From Sinomonas sp. ASV322 (lineage in GTDB: Bacteria > Actinomycetota > Actinomycetes > Actinomycetales > Micrococcaceae), in contig NZ_JAVFJJ010000001.1 of NCBI RefSeq assembly GCF_030908245.1, positions 524,018-588,017 on the forward strand: a stretch of DNA of 64,000 bases, written 5' to 3'. Positions within the stretch are counted from its first letter, which is position 1. The number at the start of each line of letters is the position of its first letter. The translations under genes and the position numbers were made by a program. Shown in pieces: positions 7,932 through 17,394 of this stretch. The notes below the pieces were generated by a model. It was not told where the DNA came from. It was given only the letters and a program-made list of their open reading frames with translations, and searched no databases.

Positions 7932-9944
7932 ATGGCCAACCCGCTCCTCACCCGCAGCACGCTTCCGTATGCCCTGCCGCCGTTTGCCGAGATCCGCGAT
8001 GAGCACTACCCCGAAGCGGTCGACGCGGGCATTGCGTCTCATCTGAGGGAAATCGACGCCATCGTCGAATCGCCCGAGGCACCCGATTTCGAGAACACCG
8101 TCGAGGCGATCGAGCGCAGCGGGGCGCTCCTCAACCGTGCCGTCGCGGCGTTCATGACGATGGTTTCCTCGCACGGCACCGATTCCATCCGCACGCTCGA
8201 GACGCAGCTCACGCCCAAACTCAGCGCGCACCAGGACGCGATCCTCCTCAATCGCCGCCTCAGGGACCGCTTCGCCGCGATCGACGCGTCGGGACTCGAC
8301 GCCGAGGCCGCGAGGCTCGTCGACGAATGGCTCAACGACTTCCGCCGTGCCGGGGCAGATCTCGACGACAAGGGGCAGCGCAGACTGCGCGAGCTCAACG
8401 CCGAGCTCTCTCGCCTCGGAACCGAATACGGCCAGCGGGTGGCGAAGGCCATCAACGACGCCGCGGTGCTCGTCACCGACGAGGCCGAACTCGCGGGGCT
8501 CCCCGCAGACGACCGCGCGAGCGCGGCCCAGGCCGCTCGGGCCGCGGGACACGAGGGCGGCTGGCTCCTGACGTTCGTCCAGCCCACCGGCCAGCCCGTT
8601 CTCGCCGTCCTCGAGAACCGCGACCTCCGCCGTCGCGTCTTCGAGCGGTCGGTCGCGCGCGGAAGCTCGGAGGGAGACACCGACGCTCGGGGACTCGTGC
8701 TCGATATGGCACGGCTCCGCGCGGAGAAGGCCTCGCTCCTCGGCTATGAGACGTTCGCGGACCTCGCCGTCGACGACCAGACGGCGCCGTCCGCTGACGC
8801 TGTCCGTTCGATGCTCGCACGGCTCGCCCCGGCCGCCGTGCGCAACGCCGAAGCCGAGGCGCAGGCCCTCGCCGAGGTGGCAGGGCAGGACCTCGAGCCG
8901 TGGGATTGGGCCTTCTATTCGGCCATGGTCCGCCGCACGAAGTACGCGGTCGACGAGAAGGCGCTCCGCCAGTACTTCGAGCTCGACCGCGTGCTCGAGG
9001 ACGGCGTCTTCTTCGCCGCGGGTCAGCTGTACGGACTCCGCTTCGAGGAGCGGCCTCACCTTCCCGGGTACCACGAGGACGTCCGGGTCTGGGAAATCTT
9101 CGACGCCGACGGCTCAGGCCTCGGCCTCTTCCTCGGCGACTACTTCGCCCGCCCGACCAAGCGAGGCGGCGCGTGGATGAACTCGCTCGTCGAGCAGTCG
9201 CGCCTCCTCGGCGAGCGGCCCGTCGTCGTCAACAACCTCAACGTCCCGAAGCCCGCTCCCGGCGAACCAGCCCTCCTGACGCTCGACGAGGCGCGCACGG
9301 CGTTCCACGAGTTCGGCCACGCGCTCCACGGGCTCCTCTCGGACGTCGAGTACCCGAAGTTCTCCGGTACGAACGTTCCGCGGGACTTCGTCGAATACCC
9401 GTCCCAGGTCAACGAGATGTGGCTCCTGTGGCCCGACGTCGTCGCGAACTATGCCCGGCACGTCGAGACCGGAGAACCCCTCTCCCAAGAACAGATCGAC
9501 GCGCTGGATGCGGCGAAGCTGTGGGGCGAGGGCTTCGCGACGACCGAATACCTCGGGGCCTCGCTGCTCGACCTTGCATGGCACAGCCTCGCCGCCGGCG
9601 ACGAGCCGGGCGATCCCCTCGACTTCGAGGCGCGAGCCCTCAAGGATGCCGAGGTCGCCGTCGCACTCGTCCCGCCGAGGTATCGCACGGGGTACTTCCA
9701 GCACATCTTCGCGGGAGGGTGGTACGCGGCCGGGTACTGGTCGTACATCTGGAGCGAGGTTCTCGACGCGGACACCGTCGAGTGGTTCAAGGAGAACGGT
9801 GGGCTCACGCGGGAAAACGGCGACGTGTTCCGCGCCCAGCTCCTGTCCCGCGGCTTCTCGCGAGATCCGCTCGAATCGTTCCGCGCCTTCCGCGGGCGGG
9901 AGGCCGACGTCGCGCCTCTCCTCGCGCGCCGCGGCCTCGGCTGA
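7932..9944 (+). CDS. M3 family oligopeptidase / peptidyl-dipeptidase (Dcp-like)
   Basis: A 670-residue cytoplasmic zinc metallopeptidase of the thimet oligopeptidase (M3) family, which degrades short peptides. The active site AFHEFGHALHGLL is near residues 456-468: the two His and the Glu form the HExxH motif, with the third ligand in the following helix (FVEYPSQVNEMW). The protein is full length (680 is typical for Dcp) with no signal peptide. The C-terminal AGYWSYIWSEVLDADTVEWF segment is typical of Dcp. It follows the asparagine-synthase gene by 69 bases on the same strand and may be cotranscribed. Confidence 0.93.
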   Translation: MANPLLTRSTLPYALPPFAEIRDEHYPEAVDAGIASHLREIDAIVESPEAPDFENTVEAIERSGALLNRAVAAFMTMVSSHGTDSIRTLETQLTPKLSAHQDAILLNRRLRDRFAAIDASGLDAEAARLVDEWLNDFRRAGADLDDKGQRRLRELNAELSRLGTEYGQRVAKAINDAAVLVTDEAELAGLPADDRASAAQAARAAGHEGGWLLTFVQPTGQPVLAVLENRDLRRRVFERSVARGSSEGDTDARGLVLDMARLRAEKASLLGYETFADLAVDDQTAPSADAVRSMLARLAPAAVRNAEAEAQALAEVAGQDLEPWDWAFYSAMVRRTKYAVDEKALRQYFELDRVLEDGVFFAAGQLYGLRFEERPHLPGYHEDVRVWEIFDADGSGLGLFLGDYFARPTKRGGAWMNSLVEQSRLLGERPVVVNNLNVPKPAPGEPALLTLDEARTAFHEFGHALHGLLSDVEYPKFSGTNVPRDFVEYPSQVNEMWLLWPDVVANYARHVETGEPLSQEQIDALDAAKLWGEGFATTEYLGASLLDLAWHSLAAGDEPGDPLDFEARALKDAEVAVALVPPRYRTGYFQHIFAGGWYAAGYWSYIWSEVLDADTVEWFKENGGLTRENGDVFRAQLLSRGFSRDPLESFRAFRGREADVAPLLARRGLG

Positions 9945-10151
9945 CGACTCGGCGTTGCGGCTCATTCTGGTCGGCCGCAGTCCCCTTGTCGTTCGGAAAG
10001 GTCCCCTCAAGAAGCCTTTTCGAACGTTAGGGTGACTTGGCTGCGACGAGGCTCCGCGGACCTAGCCTGGGGGACGTCCCGCACCATCGATTGCTCCGTA
10101 GCTGTCGTTTTGGCTCCTCATAACGACAGTTGTGCAGCAATGGATGTGAGA

Positions 10152-10193
10152 ACGACGGCGGCCGGCCACCCGAAGGTGACCGGCCGCCGTCGT
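10152..10193 (-). terminator. Strong hairpin downstream of pdxS
   Basis: A 14-bp perfect stem (10152-10165 with 10180-10193) extends, past one mismatch, by CACC/GGTG closed by a CGAA loop. It lies 15 bases beyond the pdxS stop on the minus strand. No T-run follows, as is common for terminators in high-GC actinobacteria. It could also stop readthrough from the convergent M3 peptidase gene. Confidence 0.7.
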
Positions 10194-10208
10194 GCATTGC
10201 CTAAAGGC

Positions 10209-11117
10209 TTACCAGCCGCGCTCGGCGAGGCGGTGAGGCTGAGGGATGTCGTCGACGTTGATGCCGACCATGGCCTCGCCGAGGCCGCGGGAGACCTTGG
10301 CGATCATGTCCGGGTCGTCGAAGAACGTCGTGGCCTTGACGACGGCGGCCGCGCGCTGGGCGGGGTTGCCGGACTTGAAGATGCCCGAGCCGACGAAGAC
10401 GCCGTCCGCGCCGAGCTGCATCATCATGGCTGCGTCGGCGGGGGTCGCGATCCCGCCGGCCGTGAACAGCACGACCGGGAGCTTGCCGGTCTCCGCGATC
10501 TCGCGCACGAGCGCGTACGGGGCCTGGAGCTCCTTGGCCGCGACGTAGAGCTCGTCCTCGGCCATCGTGGTCAGGCGGCGGATCTCGGCGCGGATCTTGC
10601 GCATGTGCGTGGTGGCGTTGGAGACGTCTCCGGTGCCGGCCTCGCCCTTGGAACGGATCATCGCCGCGCCCTCATTGATGCGGCGCAGCGCCTCGCCGAG
10701 GTTCGTCGCCCCGCACACGAACGGCACGGTGAACTGCCACTTGTCGATGTGGTTCTCATAGTCGGCCGGGGTCAGGACCTCAGACTCGTCGATGTAGTCC
10801 ACGCCGAGGGACTGGAGGACCTGAGCCTCGACGAAGTGGCCGATGCGGGCCTTCGCCATCACCGGAATCGAGACCGCGCCGATGATCGCGTCGATCATGT
10901 CCGGGTCCGACATGCGCGAGACCCCGCCCTGGGCGCGGATGTCGGCCGGCACGCGCTCGAGGGCCATCACGGCCACGGCGCCGGCGTCCTCGGCGATCTT
11001 CGCCTGCTCGACGTTGACGACGTCCATGATGACGCCGCCCTTGAGCATCTCCGCCATGCCGCGCTTGACGCGATCGCTGCCGGTGGTCGGAGCCGAGGAG
11101 TTTGCTTCAGTAGACAC
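10209..11117 (-). CDS. pdxS: Pyridoxal 5'-phosphate synthase lyase subunit PdxS
   Basis: The (beta/alpha)8-barrel synthase subunit that builds PLP from ribose 5-phosphate, glyceraldehyde 3-phosphate and ammonia from PdxT. Family segments are complete: [54 protein letters not shown] and the phosphate-binding [16 protein letters not shown] place the start at GTG 11117 (MSTEANSS, 302 residues), matching the usual N-terminus; an in-frame TTG at 11144 would add nine residues. The gene is followed by a strong hairpin and is not adjacent to pdxT. Confidence 0.96.
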   Translation of the reverse strand: MSTEANSSAPTTGSDRVKRGMAEMLKGGVIMDVVNVEQAKIAEDAGAVAVMALERVPADIRAQGGVSRMSDPDMIDAIIGAVSIPVMAKARIGHFVEAQVLQSLGVDYIDESEVLTPADYENHIDKWQFTVPFVCGATNLGEALRRINEGAAMIRSKGEAGTGDVSNATTHMRKIRAEIRRLTTMAEDELYVAAKELQAPYALVREIAETGKLPVVLFTAGGIATPADAAMMMQLGADGVFVGSGIFKSGNPAQRAAAVVKATTFFDDPDMIAKVSRGLGEAMVGINVDDIPQPHRLAERGW

Positions 11118-11300
11118 GTACTCGTCTTTCTTTAGGCTGCTCAAATGAAGAAGTGGTGTCGATCCAACCCGAGAGGAAGAACCTGAATCCTTGGGGAGAA
11201 CCCCAGTCTATCGCCGCAGGTGCCACGGTGTGAGCGGTGCGACCAACCAAGAGCGCCGCGGCGCGCATGGGCGAATGCACAGGGCGCCGGCGGGGCTCCG

Positions 11301-11921
11301 TCAGGCCGGGCTGGACTCTTCGCGGGCCTGGCGCCGCACCGCGAGAATCCGCTGGATGACCGTCACGACGCTTGCGAGCGCAAGCACCACGAAAGTCCAG
11401 AACAGGAACGGCGTGGGCAGGCCCAAGCCGCACAGGCCGGCGACGACGAGGACCGAGACGAGCCGCTCCGCCCTCTCCGCGATGCCGACATTGGCCGTGT
11501 AGCCGAGCGATTCCGCCTTCGCCCGGGCATACGAGACGAGGTTCCCGAGGAGGATGCTGACGACGGCGAGAGAGCCCGTCTCCGGCGAACGGCCGCCGCT
11601 GTAGAACCACAGGGCGAGTCCGAGGAAGATCGCGCTGTCCTGCACCCGATCCAGCGTCGAGTCGAGGAAGCTCCCCCACCGGCCCTGGCGCCCGGCGAGG
11701 CGTGCCATGATCCCATCGACGACGTCGGAGAACACGAAGAGCGTGATGGCGACGACGCCCCAGAAGAGCTGGCCCAACGGGAACAGGATGAGGGCCGCGA
11801 GGCTCACCCCTGCAGTTCCCGCGAACGTCACGGCGTCCGGCGAGACGCCGAGCTTGAGGAGCGCGCGAGCGAGGGGCGTGAAAAGCCGCGTGAAGAACTC
11901 GCGGGCGTGTCTATTGAGCAC
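11301..11921 (-). CDS. pgsA: CDP-alcohol phosphatidyltransferase, probable phosphatidylinositol phosphate synthase
   Basis: A 206-residue integral membrane enzyme that transfers a phosphatidyl group from CDP-diacylglycerol to an alcohol. The family signature DG-x2-AR-x8-G-x3-D-x3-D is visible as DGIMARLAGRQGRWGSFLDSTLD-like segments (DVVDGIMAR, then GSFLDSTLDR). About six hydrophobic helices follow LNRHAREFFTRLF. The GTG start at 11921 gives this normal N-terminus and overlaps the HIT gene by 11 bases. Position thrS-HIT-pgsA matches the mycobacterial pgsA1 locus, supporting inositol phosphate as acceptor. The patA and pimA genes that follow it in mycobacteria are absent here. Confidence 0.85.
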   Translation of the reverse strand: MLNRHAREFFTRLFTPLARALLKLGVSPDAVTFAGTAGVSLAALILFPLGQLFWGVVAITLFVFSDVVDGIMARLAGRQGRWGSFLDSTLDRVQDSAIFLGLALWFYSGGRSPETGSLAVVSILLGNLVSYARAKAESLGYTANVGIAERAERLVSVLVVAGLCGLGLPTPFLFWTFVVLALASVVTVIQRILAVRRQAREESSPA

Positions 11922-12564
11922 CCGCTGCCTTCCCGCCGTCCCGCGCGAGCGCCGCGTCGCCGTCGTCCTCCACGCCGGCCCGGTGCCACGCCTCGGCGAG
12001 GAGCCCGCGCGTCTCGTCCAAGGTCTGAGTGATCTGCTTCGTCTGGGCGATGATCGGGAGGAAATTCCCGTCGCCACCCCACCGCGGCACGACGTGCTGG
12101 TGGAGGTGCGCCGCGATGCCCGCTCCCCCGGCGTCGCCCTGGTTGATGCCGATGTTGAACCCGTGCGGGCCCGCGACCTTGCGGATCACGCGCATCGCCG
12201 CCTGGGTGATCTCCGACATCTCTGCCGTCTCTTCGGGCGTGATATCTGTGTAGTCCGCAACGTGGCGGTAGGGGCACACCAAGAGGTGGCCCGGGTTGTA
12301 CGGGAACAGGTTGAGCACCGCGTAGCACGTGCGCCCGCGGTGCACGATGAGCGCTTCCTCATCGCTGCGGGCGGGTGCCGCGCAGAAGGGGCAGTCCTCC
12401 CGATTGCGGAATTGCCCCTGGCCGCCCTTGACGTATGCCATGCGGTGCGGAGTCCACAGACGCCCGAAAGCATCCGGGGCGCTGGGCAGCTCGAAGCTGT
12501 CCGTCACCTCGCTGTCCGGGTCGCCGCCCGCGCGGGGCAGCTGTGCGCCTGTGAACTCCGCCAT
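11911..12564 (-). CDS. HIT family nucleotide hydrolase/transferase
   Basis: A 217-residue histidine-triad protein of the Ap4A phosphorylase/HIT branch found between thrS and pgsA in actinobacteria. The triad HLHQHVVPRW is at about residues 148-157. An N-terminal zinc site is suggested by CPFCAAPARSDEE at about 58-70. NLFPYNPGHLLVCPYRHV is the conserved HIT core. The start is ATG 12564 (MAEFTGAQLPRAGG), one base beyond the thrS stop (TGA-C-ATG), so the pair is tightly coupled. The substrate is probably a dinucleoside polyphosphate, by family only. Confidence 0.9.
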   Translation of the reverse strand: MAEFTGAQLPRAGGDPDSEVTDSFELPSAPDAFGRLWTPHRMAYVKGGQGQFRNREDCPFCAAPARSDEEALIVHRGRTCYAVLNLFPYNPGHLLVCPYRHVADYTDITPEETAEMSEITQAAMRVIRKVAGPHGFNIGINQGDAGGAGIAAHLHQHVVPRWGGDGNFLPIIAQTKQITQTLDETRGLLAEAWHRAGVEDDGDAALARDGGKAAGAQ

Positions 12565-12565
12565 G

Positions 12566-14581
12566 TCAGAGCGCCCGCGTGCGGACGGCCTCGACGATCC
12601 GCTTGACCGCCTCGTCGACGGGCACGCCATTGTCCTGGCTGCCATCGCGGAACCTGAACGACACGGCTCCGGCCTCGGCGTCCTCGCCACCCGCGATCAG
12701 CACGAACGGGATCTTGTCCTTGCTCGCCGTGCGGATCTTCTTCGGGAAGCGATCGCTCGAGGCGTCCACGTGGGCGCGGATGCCCTCCTTCTTGAGGCGA
12801 TCGACGACGTCGTACATGTAGTCGTCGAACGCCTCGGCGACGGGAATCCCGACGACCTGGACCGGGGCGAGCCACGCCGGGAAGGCTCCCGCATAATGCT
12901 CCGTCAGGACGCCGAGGAACCGCTCGACCGAGCCGAAGAGCGCACGGTGGATCATGACGGGACGCTGGCGCGTTCCGTCTGCGGCCTGGTACTCGAGCTC
13001 GAAGCGCTCCGGCAGGTTGAAGTCGAGCTGGATCGTCGACATCTGCCACGTGCGCCCGATCGCGTCGCGGGCCTGGACGGAGATCTTGGGACCGTAGAAC
13101 GCGGCCCCGCCCGGATCCGGCACGAGCTCGAGGCCGGAGGCCTCGGCGACCGCCGCGAGGGTGCTCGTGGCCTCCTCCCAGGCATCGTCCGAGCCGACGT
13201 ACTTCTCGGGATCCTTCGTGGAGAGCTCGAGGTAGAAGTCGTTGAGGCCGTAGTCCTTCAGCAGGTCGAGGACGAAGTTGAGCGTCGTGGTGAGCTCATC
13301 CTTCATCTGCTCCTTCGTGCAGTAGATGTGGGCGTCGTCCTGGGTCATGCCGCGGACGCGGGTGAGACCGTGCACAACGCCCGACTTCTCGTAGCGGTAC
13401 ACCGAGCCGAACTCGAACAGCCGCAGCGGAAGCTCGCGGTAGGAACGGCCCCGTGAGCGGAAGATGAGGTTGTGCATGGGGCAGTTCATGGGCTTAAGGT
13501 AGTAGTCCTGCCCCGGCTTGCGAACGGTGCCGTCCTCATTGAGCTCGGCGTCGACGTGCATCGCTGGGAACATGCCCTCGCGATACCAGTCGAGGTGGCC
13601 GGAGACCTCGTACAGGTGGCCCTTCGTAATGTGCGGCGTATAGACGAACTCATAGCCGGCCTCGGTGTGGCGCTGGCGCGAGTAATCCTCCATGGACTTG
13701 CGGATGATGCCGCCCTTGGGGTGGAAGACCGGGAGGCCCGAGCCGAGCTCGTCCGGGAACGAGAACAGGTCGAGTTCGGCGCCGAGCTTGCGATGGTCGC
13801 GGCGCTCCGCCTCGGCGATGCGGTCCTGGTACTCCTTGAGCGCTTCCTTCGTGGGCCACGCGGTGCCGTAGATGCGCTGGAGCTGGTCGTTCTTCTCGCT
13901 GCCGAGCCAGTACGCCGCGGCCGACCGGGTGAGCGCGAACGCGTTCGAGATGAGCTTCGTGTTGGGCAGGTGCGGCCCGCGGCACAGGTCGTGCCACACG
14001 GCCTCGCCGTTCTTGCGGTCGATGTTGTCGTAGATCGTGATCTCGCCGGCACCGACCTCGATGTTGGCGCCCTCCTTCGCCGCCCCCTCGGACTGGTGGT
14101 CCTTGGCCCCGAGCAGCACGAGCTTGTACGGCTCGTGCTTCATGGCCTCGATCGCCTCGCCCTCCGAGACGCTGCGGCGCCTGAAGATCTGGTTCTGGTT
14201 GACGATCTTGAGCATCATCTTCTCGAGGGAGCGCAGGTCCTCGGGCGTGAACGGCTCTTCGACGTCGAAATCGAAGTAGAAGCCGTCCCTGATGTACGGG
14301 CCGATGCCGAGTTTCGCGTCGGGCCGCAGCTGCTGAACGGCCTGCGCCATGACGTGCGCGGCCGAGTGCCGGAGGACATTGAGGCCGTCCTCCGAGGCAA
14401 CATCCACGCCTTCGACGACGGCGCCGGCCGGGATGGGCTGGTCGAGATCCTTGAGCGCGCCGTCAACGCGGACGACGACGATCTCCCGCCTGCCGTCGAA
14501 GAGGTCCGCGCCCGTCGTGCCCCGCGTGACGGTCCGCTCCTCGCCGTCGACAGTGATGGTGATCTGTTGGGCATCTGACAC
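12566..14581 (-). CDS. thrS: Threonyl-tRNA synthetase
   Basis: A 671-residue class II synthetase. It has the N-terminal TGS domain ([21 protein letters not shown]), the second-additional/editing domain with [10 protein letters not shown] near residue 72 and the Zn/editing CRGPHLPNT segment, the catalytic core ([35 protein letters not shown] segment, [13 protein letters not shown]), and the anticodon-binding domain ([14 protein letters not shown] to the end). The start is GTG 14581. Full length for the family. The HIT gene follows immediately. No T-box leader was recognised in the 99 bases upstream. Confidence 0.97.
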   Translation of the reverse strand: MSDAQQITITVDGEERTVTRGTTGADLFDGRREIVVVRVDGALKDLDQPIPAGAVVEGVDVASEDGLNVLRHSAAHVMAQAVQQLRPDAKLGIGPYIRDGFYFDFDVEEPFTPEDLRSLEKMMLKIVNQNQIFRRRSVSEGEAIEAMKHEPYKLVLLGAKDHQSEGAAKEGANIEVGAGEITIYDNIDRKNGEAVWHDLCRGPHLPNTKLISNAFALTRSAAAYWLGSEKNDQLQRIYGTAWPTKEALKEYQDRIAEAERRDHRKLGAELDLFSFPDELGSGLPVFHPKGGIIRKSMEDYSRQRHTEAGYEFVYTPHITKGHLYEVSGHLDWYREGMFPAMHVDAELNEDGTVRKPGQDYYLKPMNCPMHNLIFRSRGRSYRELPLRLFEFGSVYRYEKSGVVHGLTRVRGMTQDDAHIYCTKEQMKDELTTTLNFVLDLLKDYGLNDFYLELSTKDPEKYVGSDDAWEEATSTLAAVAEASGLELVPDPGGAAFYGPKISVQARDAIGRTWQMSTIQLDFNLPERFELEYQAADGTRQRPVMIHRALFGSVERFLGVLTEHYAGAFPAWLAPVQVVGIPVAEAFDDYMYDVVDRLKKEGIRAHVDASSDRFPKKIRTASKDKIPFVLIAGGEDAEAGAVSFRFRDGSQDNGVPVDEAVKRIVEAVRTRAL

Positions 14582-14680
14582 GGGCGTCTCCTCTTCGTTG
14601 TCGGCTTCATAGCTTGTGGCATACGGGGACCACAGCCAGCCATCGTCAAGACTAGCGGAAAGGCGTGCGCACCCCCGCCG

Positions 14681-17299
14681 TCACGCAGCCGGCACGGACG
14701 ACGGCGGGACTCCAGGGCGGTTGGGGACTTCGGCCTCGGCGATGTCGAGGGTGAGCTGCCCGTCGATCGACGTGCCCCAGTGCGAGGACGGCGGAGCCGG
14801 AGGTGCGAGCTGCTCGACGAGATCCGCTCCGCTCCCCCGGCTCACGGCCGCTCGGTGCAGCGAATCGAACGCCCCAGCCTGAGCGAGGCGCCGCACGCTC
14901 GCCCTGCTCGGCCGCGCCCGATCCAGAAGGTCCGCGATCGACGTGTATGGCTGTCCCGCCACAATCCGTCGAAGGTCATTCCGGGAGAGGCCGTGGATGT
15001 CCCTGAGCGCGGGGCGGATGCCGAGCTTGCCGGCGTCCGGCCCCGAATCGATCCGTTCGACGCAGTATCCGTCGCGGCTTTCGTTGGTGTCCGGCGGCAG
15101 GATCGGGATACCGAGCCGACGCGCCTCCGCGACGAGGAGGCTCCTGGGATATGTTCCTGAACGGTGCTCGAACATCCCCGCAAGGAACGCTTCGGGATGA
15201 TGCGTCGCGAGCCACGCCGACTGGTAGGCGGGCAGCGCGGACGTGGCCCCGTGGGCTCGGGAGCTGCCAACCGCTGTGATGAGGTCGTTGAAGTCGCGGG
15301 GCGCCGTGCTCCCCGCAGCCGTGCGCCGGCCCGGGGACTCGACCGGCCGACCGCCAAGCGTGTGGGTCGAGCGGATGAGCTCGTACGTGGGCTCGTCGTC
15401 GAGGGGAATGGCATCGAGGTCGATCCGCGCGTCCTCGTGGGCGCCTTCGGGACCTGCAGCCGAGCCTCCGCGAATCCGCGCAATCTCGCGCACGGCGAAG
15501 GCCATCGTGCTCTGGAGGGGCGCTCCGTGGATGCCGAGCGTGAGCAGCCCCATGGAGTCCAGGTCGTGCCGGTCGAACTGGCTCATCGGCAGGCCTCGGC
15601 CGCTCGGCTGCACGGGCGTTCGGTCGAGCAGGCGCGCGTCGCCCAGAATCAGCCCGCCCGGATGCATCGACAGGAGACGCGACTGCTGGTCAAGGACCTC
15701 GGTCGCGTCCACGGATAGCTCGAGCTGGCCCTCCTGCCCCGCGTGCGGGGCCACCGCGCGCAGCTCAGCCTCCTGAAGGATGCTGCCGGGACCGCCCACG
15801 AGCGCGACGCGCTCGGCGCCGAAGCGCTTGAAGACCTGCCGGTGCACGGTGAGGCACGCAGCGTGCTCGACGGCGAAGCCTATGCGCGGGAGCGTGCGGC
15901 CATCGCGGGGAAGGAATTCCTCGAAGCTCAGCCGGTGCCGCAGCGGATCGACGTGGCTGATCCCGAGGACATAATTGACCACGCTCGAGGCGCCCGAGCC
16001 TTGCACCGCCGACCGAACGCCCATGCCGCGGATCGTCTCCGCCAACTCGGCGACCGCGAGGAAGTAAGGCGCGACGCCGAGGCCGTCGATGACGCCGAGC
16101 TCATGCTCAAGCCGCGCAGCAACCCGGTCGTCGGTATCCCCCACGGCGCCCGGATAGCGGTCCGGAACGGCGGCGCGGCAGCGCTCGGCGAGCACGCGGA
16201 TCGGTTCCCCGGTCACGCCGAGGACGGACGCCTCGGGGACGACTGGCCGCCGCCATCCGGCGTCGGCGGCAGGATCGAGCCGACAGCGGTCCGCGATCCG
16301 CTCCGTGTTGCCGAGGAGGTTCGCGAGGTCCTTCGCTCCGAGGCCCGCCGCGTGCACGATCTCGCGCCCGAGGCGATGCATGAGTGCCGCGGGCTTGAGC
16401 CAGCTGTGCCCCGTAGCGACGTCCGAGGCCTCGCCGGGCGGCATGGGCGCGCGGACGGCGGCGAGGACCGCCGCCGCTTGGGCGCGGGCCATGTCTGCGC
16501 GGGCCGCTTCGCCCCGAGGGGCGTCAGGGCGGGCCGATTCTGCGGCGGCCTCGTCAACGTGGCGGACCGCGTTCGTGAGCACTGCCGGGATGCTGTGCTC
16601 GCTCGCGAGACGGAGCATGCGCACGGCGTGCGCAGTACTAAGCGGTCGGCCGGGACCGGTCAGCTGGGTCACGAGCTCGACGGCGAGGGCACCCGCCGGC
16701 ATGACGTCGAGCCACTCGCGGAACAGCGTTCGCGGGCGTAAGAACCGCTGCCCGGACAACGCGCGGCCAACGTCCGAATCCGGTCCGATGAGCACGGTCA
16801 GGACGGGCCTTCCGGTGTCGGGGTCGACGCACCGCGCGGCGAGCTCCGAGCGCAGGACGCCGACCGGCACCGGGCCGTTCCTCGTGGCCTTGGTCGCCGC
16901 GTGGGCGTCGGAGACGAGCCGGCACAGGGCCCTCCAGCCCGCCCCGCCGTTGCTCCCGTGGGCGAGCACGACGACGCGCCCCGCCACCCCGCGGGAACCG
17001 CGCCGTGGCCGCCGCGCACCTCGGCGAGCGCCGTCGTCGTCCTCTTCTGCGTGAACCTCGGCGGGTTCGGCGAGGATCGGGAGGTCGACGCCGACGATCG
17101 GATCGATCCCCGCGGCAAGGCACGCGCCGATGTGCCTGACGGCGCCGTAGAGGCCGTCGCGGTCCGTGCGGGCGAGCGCGGTGGCGCCGTCGGCCGCGGC
17201 GGCGGCCACGAAATCGTCGGGACGGGACCCGCCGCCAAATGAGCTGAACGCGCTCGCGACGTGCAGATGCGTGAACGGTTCAGGCACGGGCTCTCTCAC
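14681..17299 (-). CDS. DnaE-type DNA polymerase III alpha-like protein lacking catalytic aspartates
   Basis: About 872 residues related to DnaE/DnaE2. An N-terminal PHP domain starts FTHLHVASAFSSFGGGSRPD. Later blocks are VQGSGASSVVNYVLGISHVDPL (DnaE RGSAANS region, about residue 435), YQSAWLATHHPEAFLAGMF, and the HhH end SIADLLDRARPSRASVRRLA. DnaE enzymes have PDIDIDF; here the place reads LPRIGFAVE (about 469). The third Asp of the KVDVL motif is replaced in LLTLGIHG (about 586). The stretch from the IESRAQM-like site to GSSRAHGATSALPAY is about 130-150 residues shorter than in DnaE2. So it is probably not a polymerase. Start uncertain: TTG 17323, GTG 17299 or GTG 17287; the LexA-like box abutting 17323 favours a later one. 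Confidence 0.8.
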   Translation of the reverse strand: MREPVPEPFTHLHVASAFSSFGGGSRPDDFVAAAAADGATALARTDRDGLYGAVRHIGACLAAGIDPIVGVDLPILAEPAEVHAEEDDDGARRGARRPRRGSRGVAGRVVVLAHGSNGGAGWRALCRLVSDAHAATKATRNGPVPVGVLRSELAARCVDPDTGRPVLTVLIGPDSDVGRALSGQRFLRPRTLFREWLDVMPAGALAVELVTQLTGPGRPLSTAHAVRMLRLASEHSIPAVLTNAVRHVDEAAAESARPDAPRGEAARADMARAQAAAVLAAVRAPMPPGEASDVATGHSWLKPAALMHRLGREIVHAAGLGAKDLANLLGNTERIADRCRLDPAADAGWRRPVVPEASVLGVTGEPIRVLAERCRAAVPDRYPGAVGDTDDRVAARLEHELGVIDGLGVAPYFLAVAELAETIRGMGVRSAVQGSGASSVVNYVLGISHVDPLRHRLSFEEFLPRDGRTLPRIGFAVEHAACLTVHRQVFKRFGAERVALVGGPGSILQEAELRAVAPHAGQEGQLELSVDATEVLDQQSRLLSMHPGGLILGDARLLDRTPVQPSGRGLPMSQFDRHDLDSMGLLTLGIHGAPLQSTMAFAVREIARIRGGSAAGPEGAHEDARIDLDAIPLDDEPTYELIRSTHTLGGRPVESPGRRTAAGSTAPRDFNDLITAVGSSRAHGATSALPAYQSAWLATHHPEAFLAGMFEHRSGTYPRSLLVAEARRLGIPILPPDTNESRDGYCVERIDSGPDAGKLGIRPALRDIHGLSRNDLRRIVAGQPYTSIADLLDRARPSRASVRRLAQAGAFDSLHRAAVSRGSGADLVEQLAPPAPPSSHWGTSIDGQLTLDIAEAEVPNRPGVPPSSVPAA

Positions 17300-17328
17300 T
17301 CGGCTTCTTGGTCTTCTACCCAAAGTCT

Positions 17329-17344
17329 TCGAAGATAGTTTCGA
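17329..17344. promoter_or_regulatory. LexA-like SOS box between the DnaE-like gene and SRAP
   Basis: TCGAAG-ATAG-TTTCGA matches the actinobacterial LexA consensus TCGAAC-N4-GTTCGA at 10 of 12 defined positions, with perfect TTCGAA ends at 17328-17333 and 17340-17345. It lies in the short divergent gap between two DNA-damage-type genes and could control both. LexA binding has not been shown. Confidence 0.6.
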
Positions 17345-17394
17345 ACAATCCCAGTCTAGCCACGGCGTCAGGGGCGAGGTGAATAATGAGCAGC

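Noticed and set aside
5034..9074. A very long open frame antisense to the asparagine-synthase and M3 peptidase genes
   Set aside because: Its sequence is Arg/Val/Leu-rich with no domain, and arises from the GC-biased third codon positions of the genuine genes.
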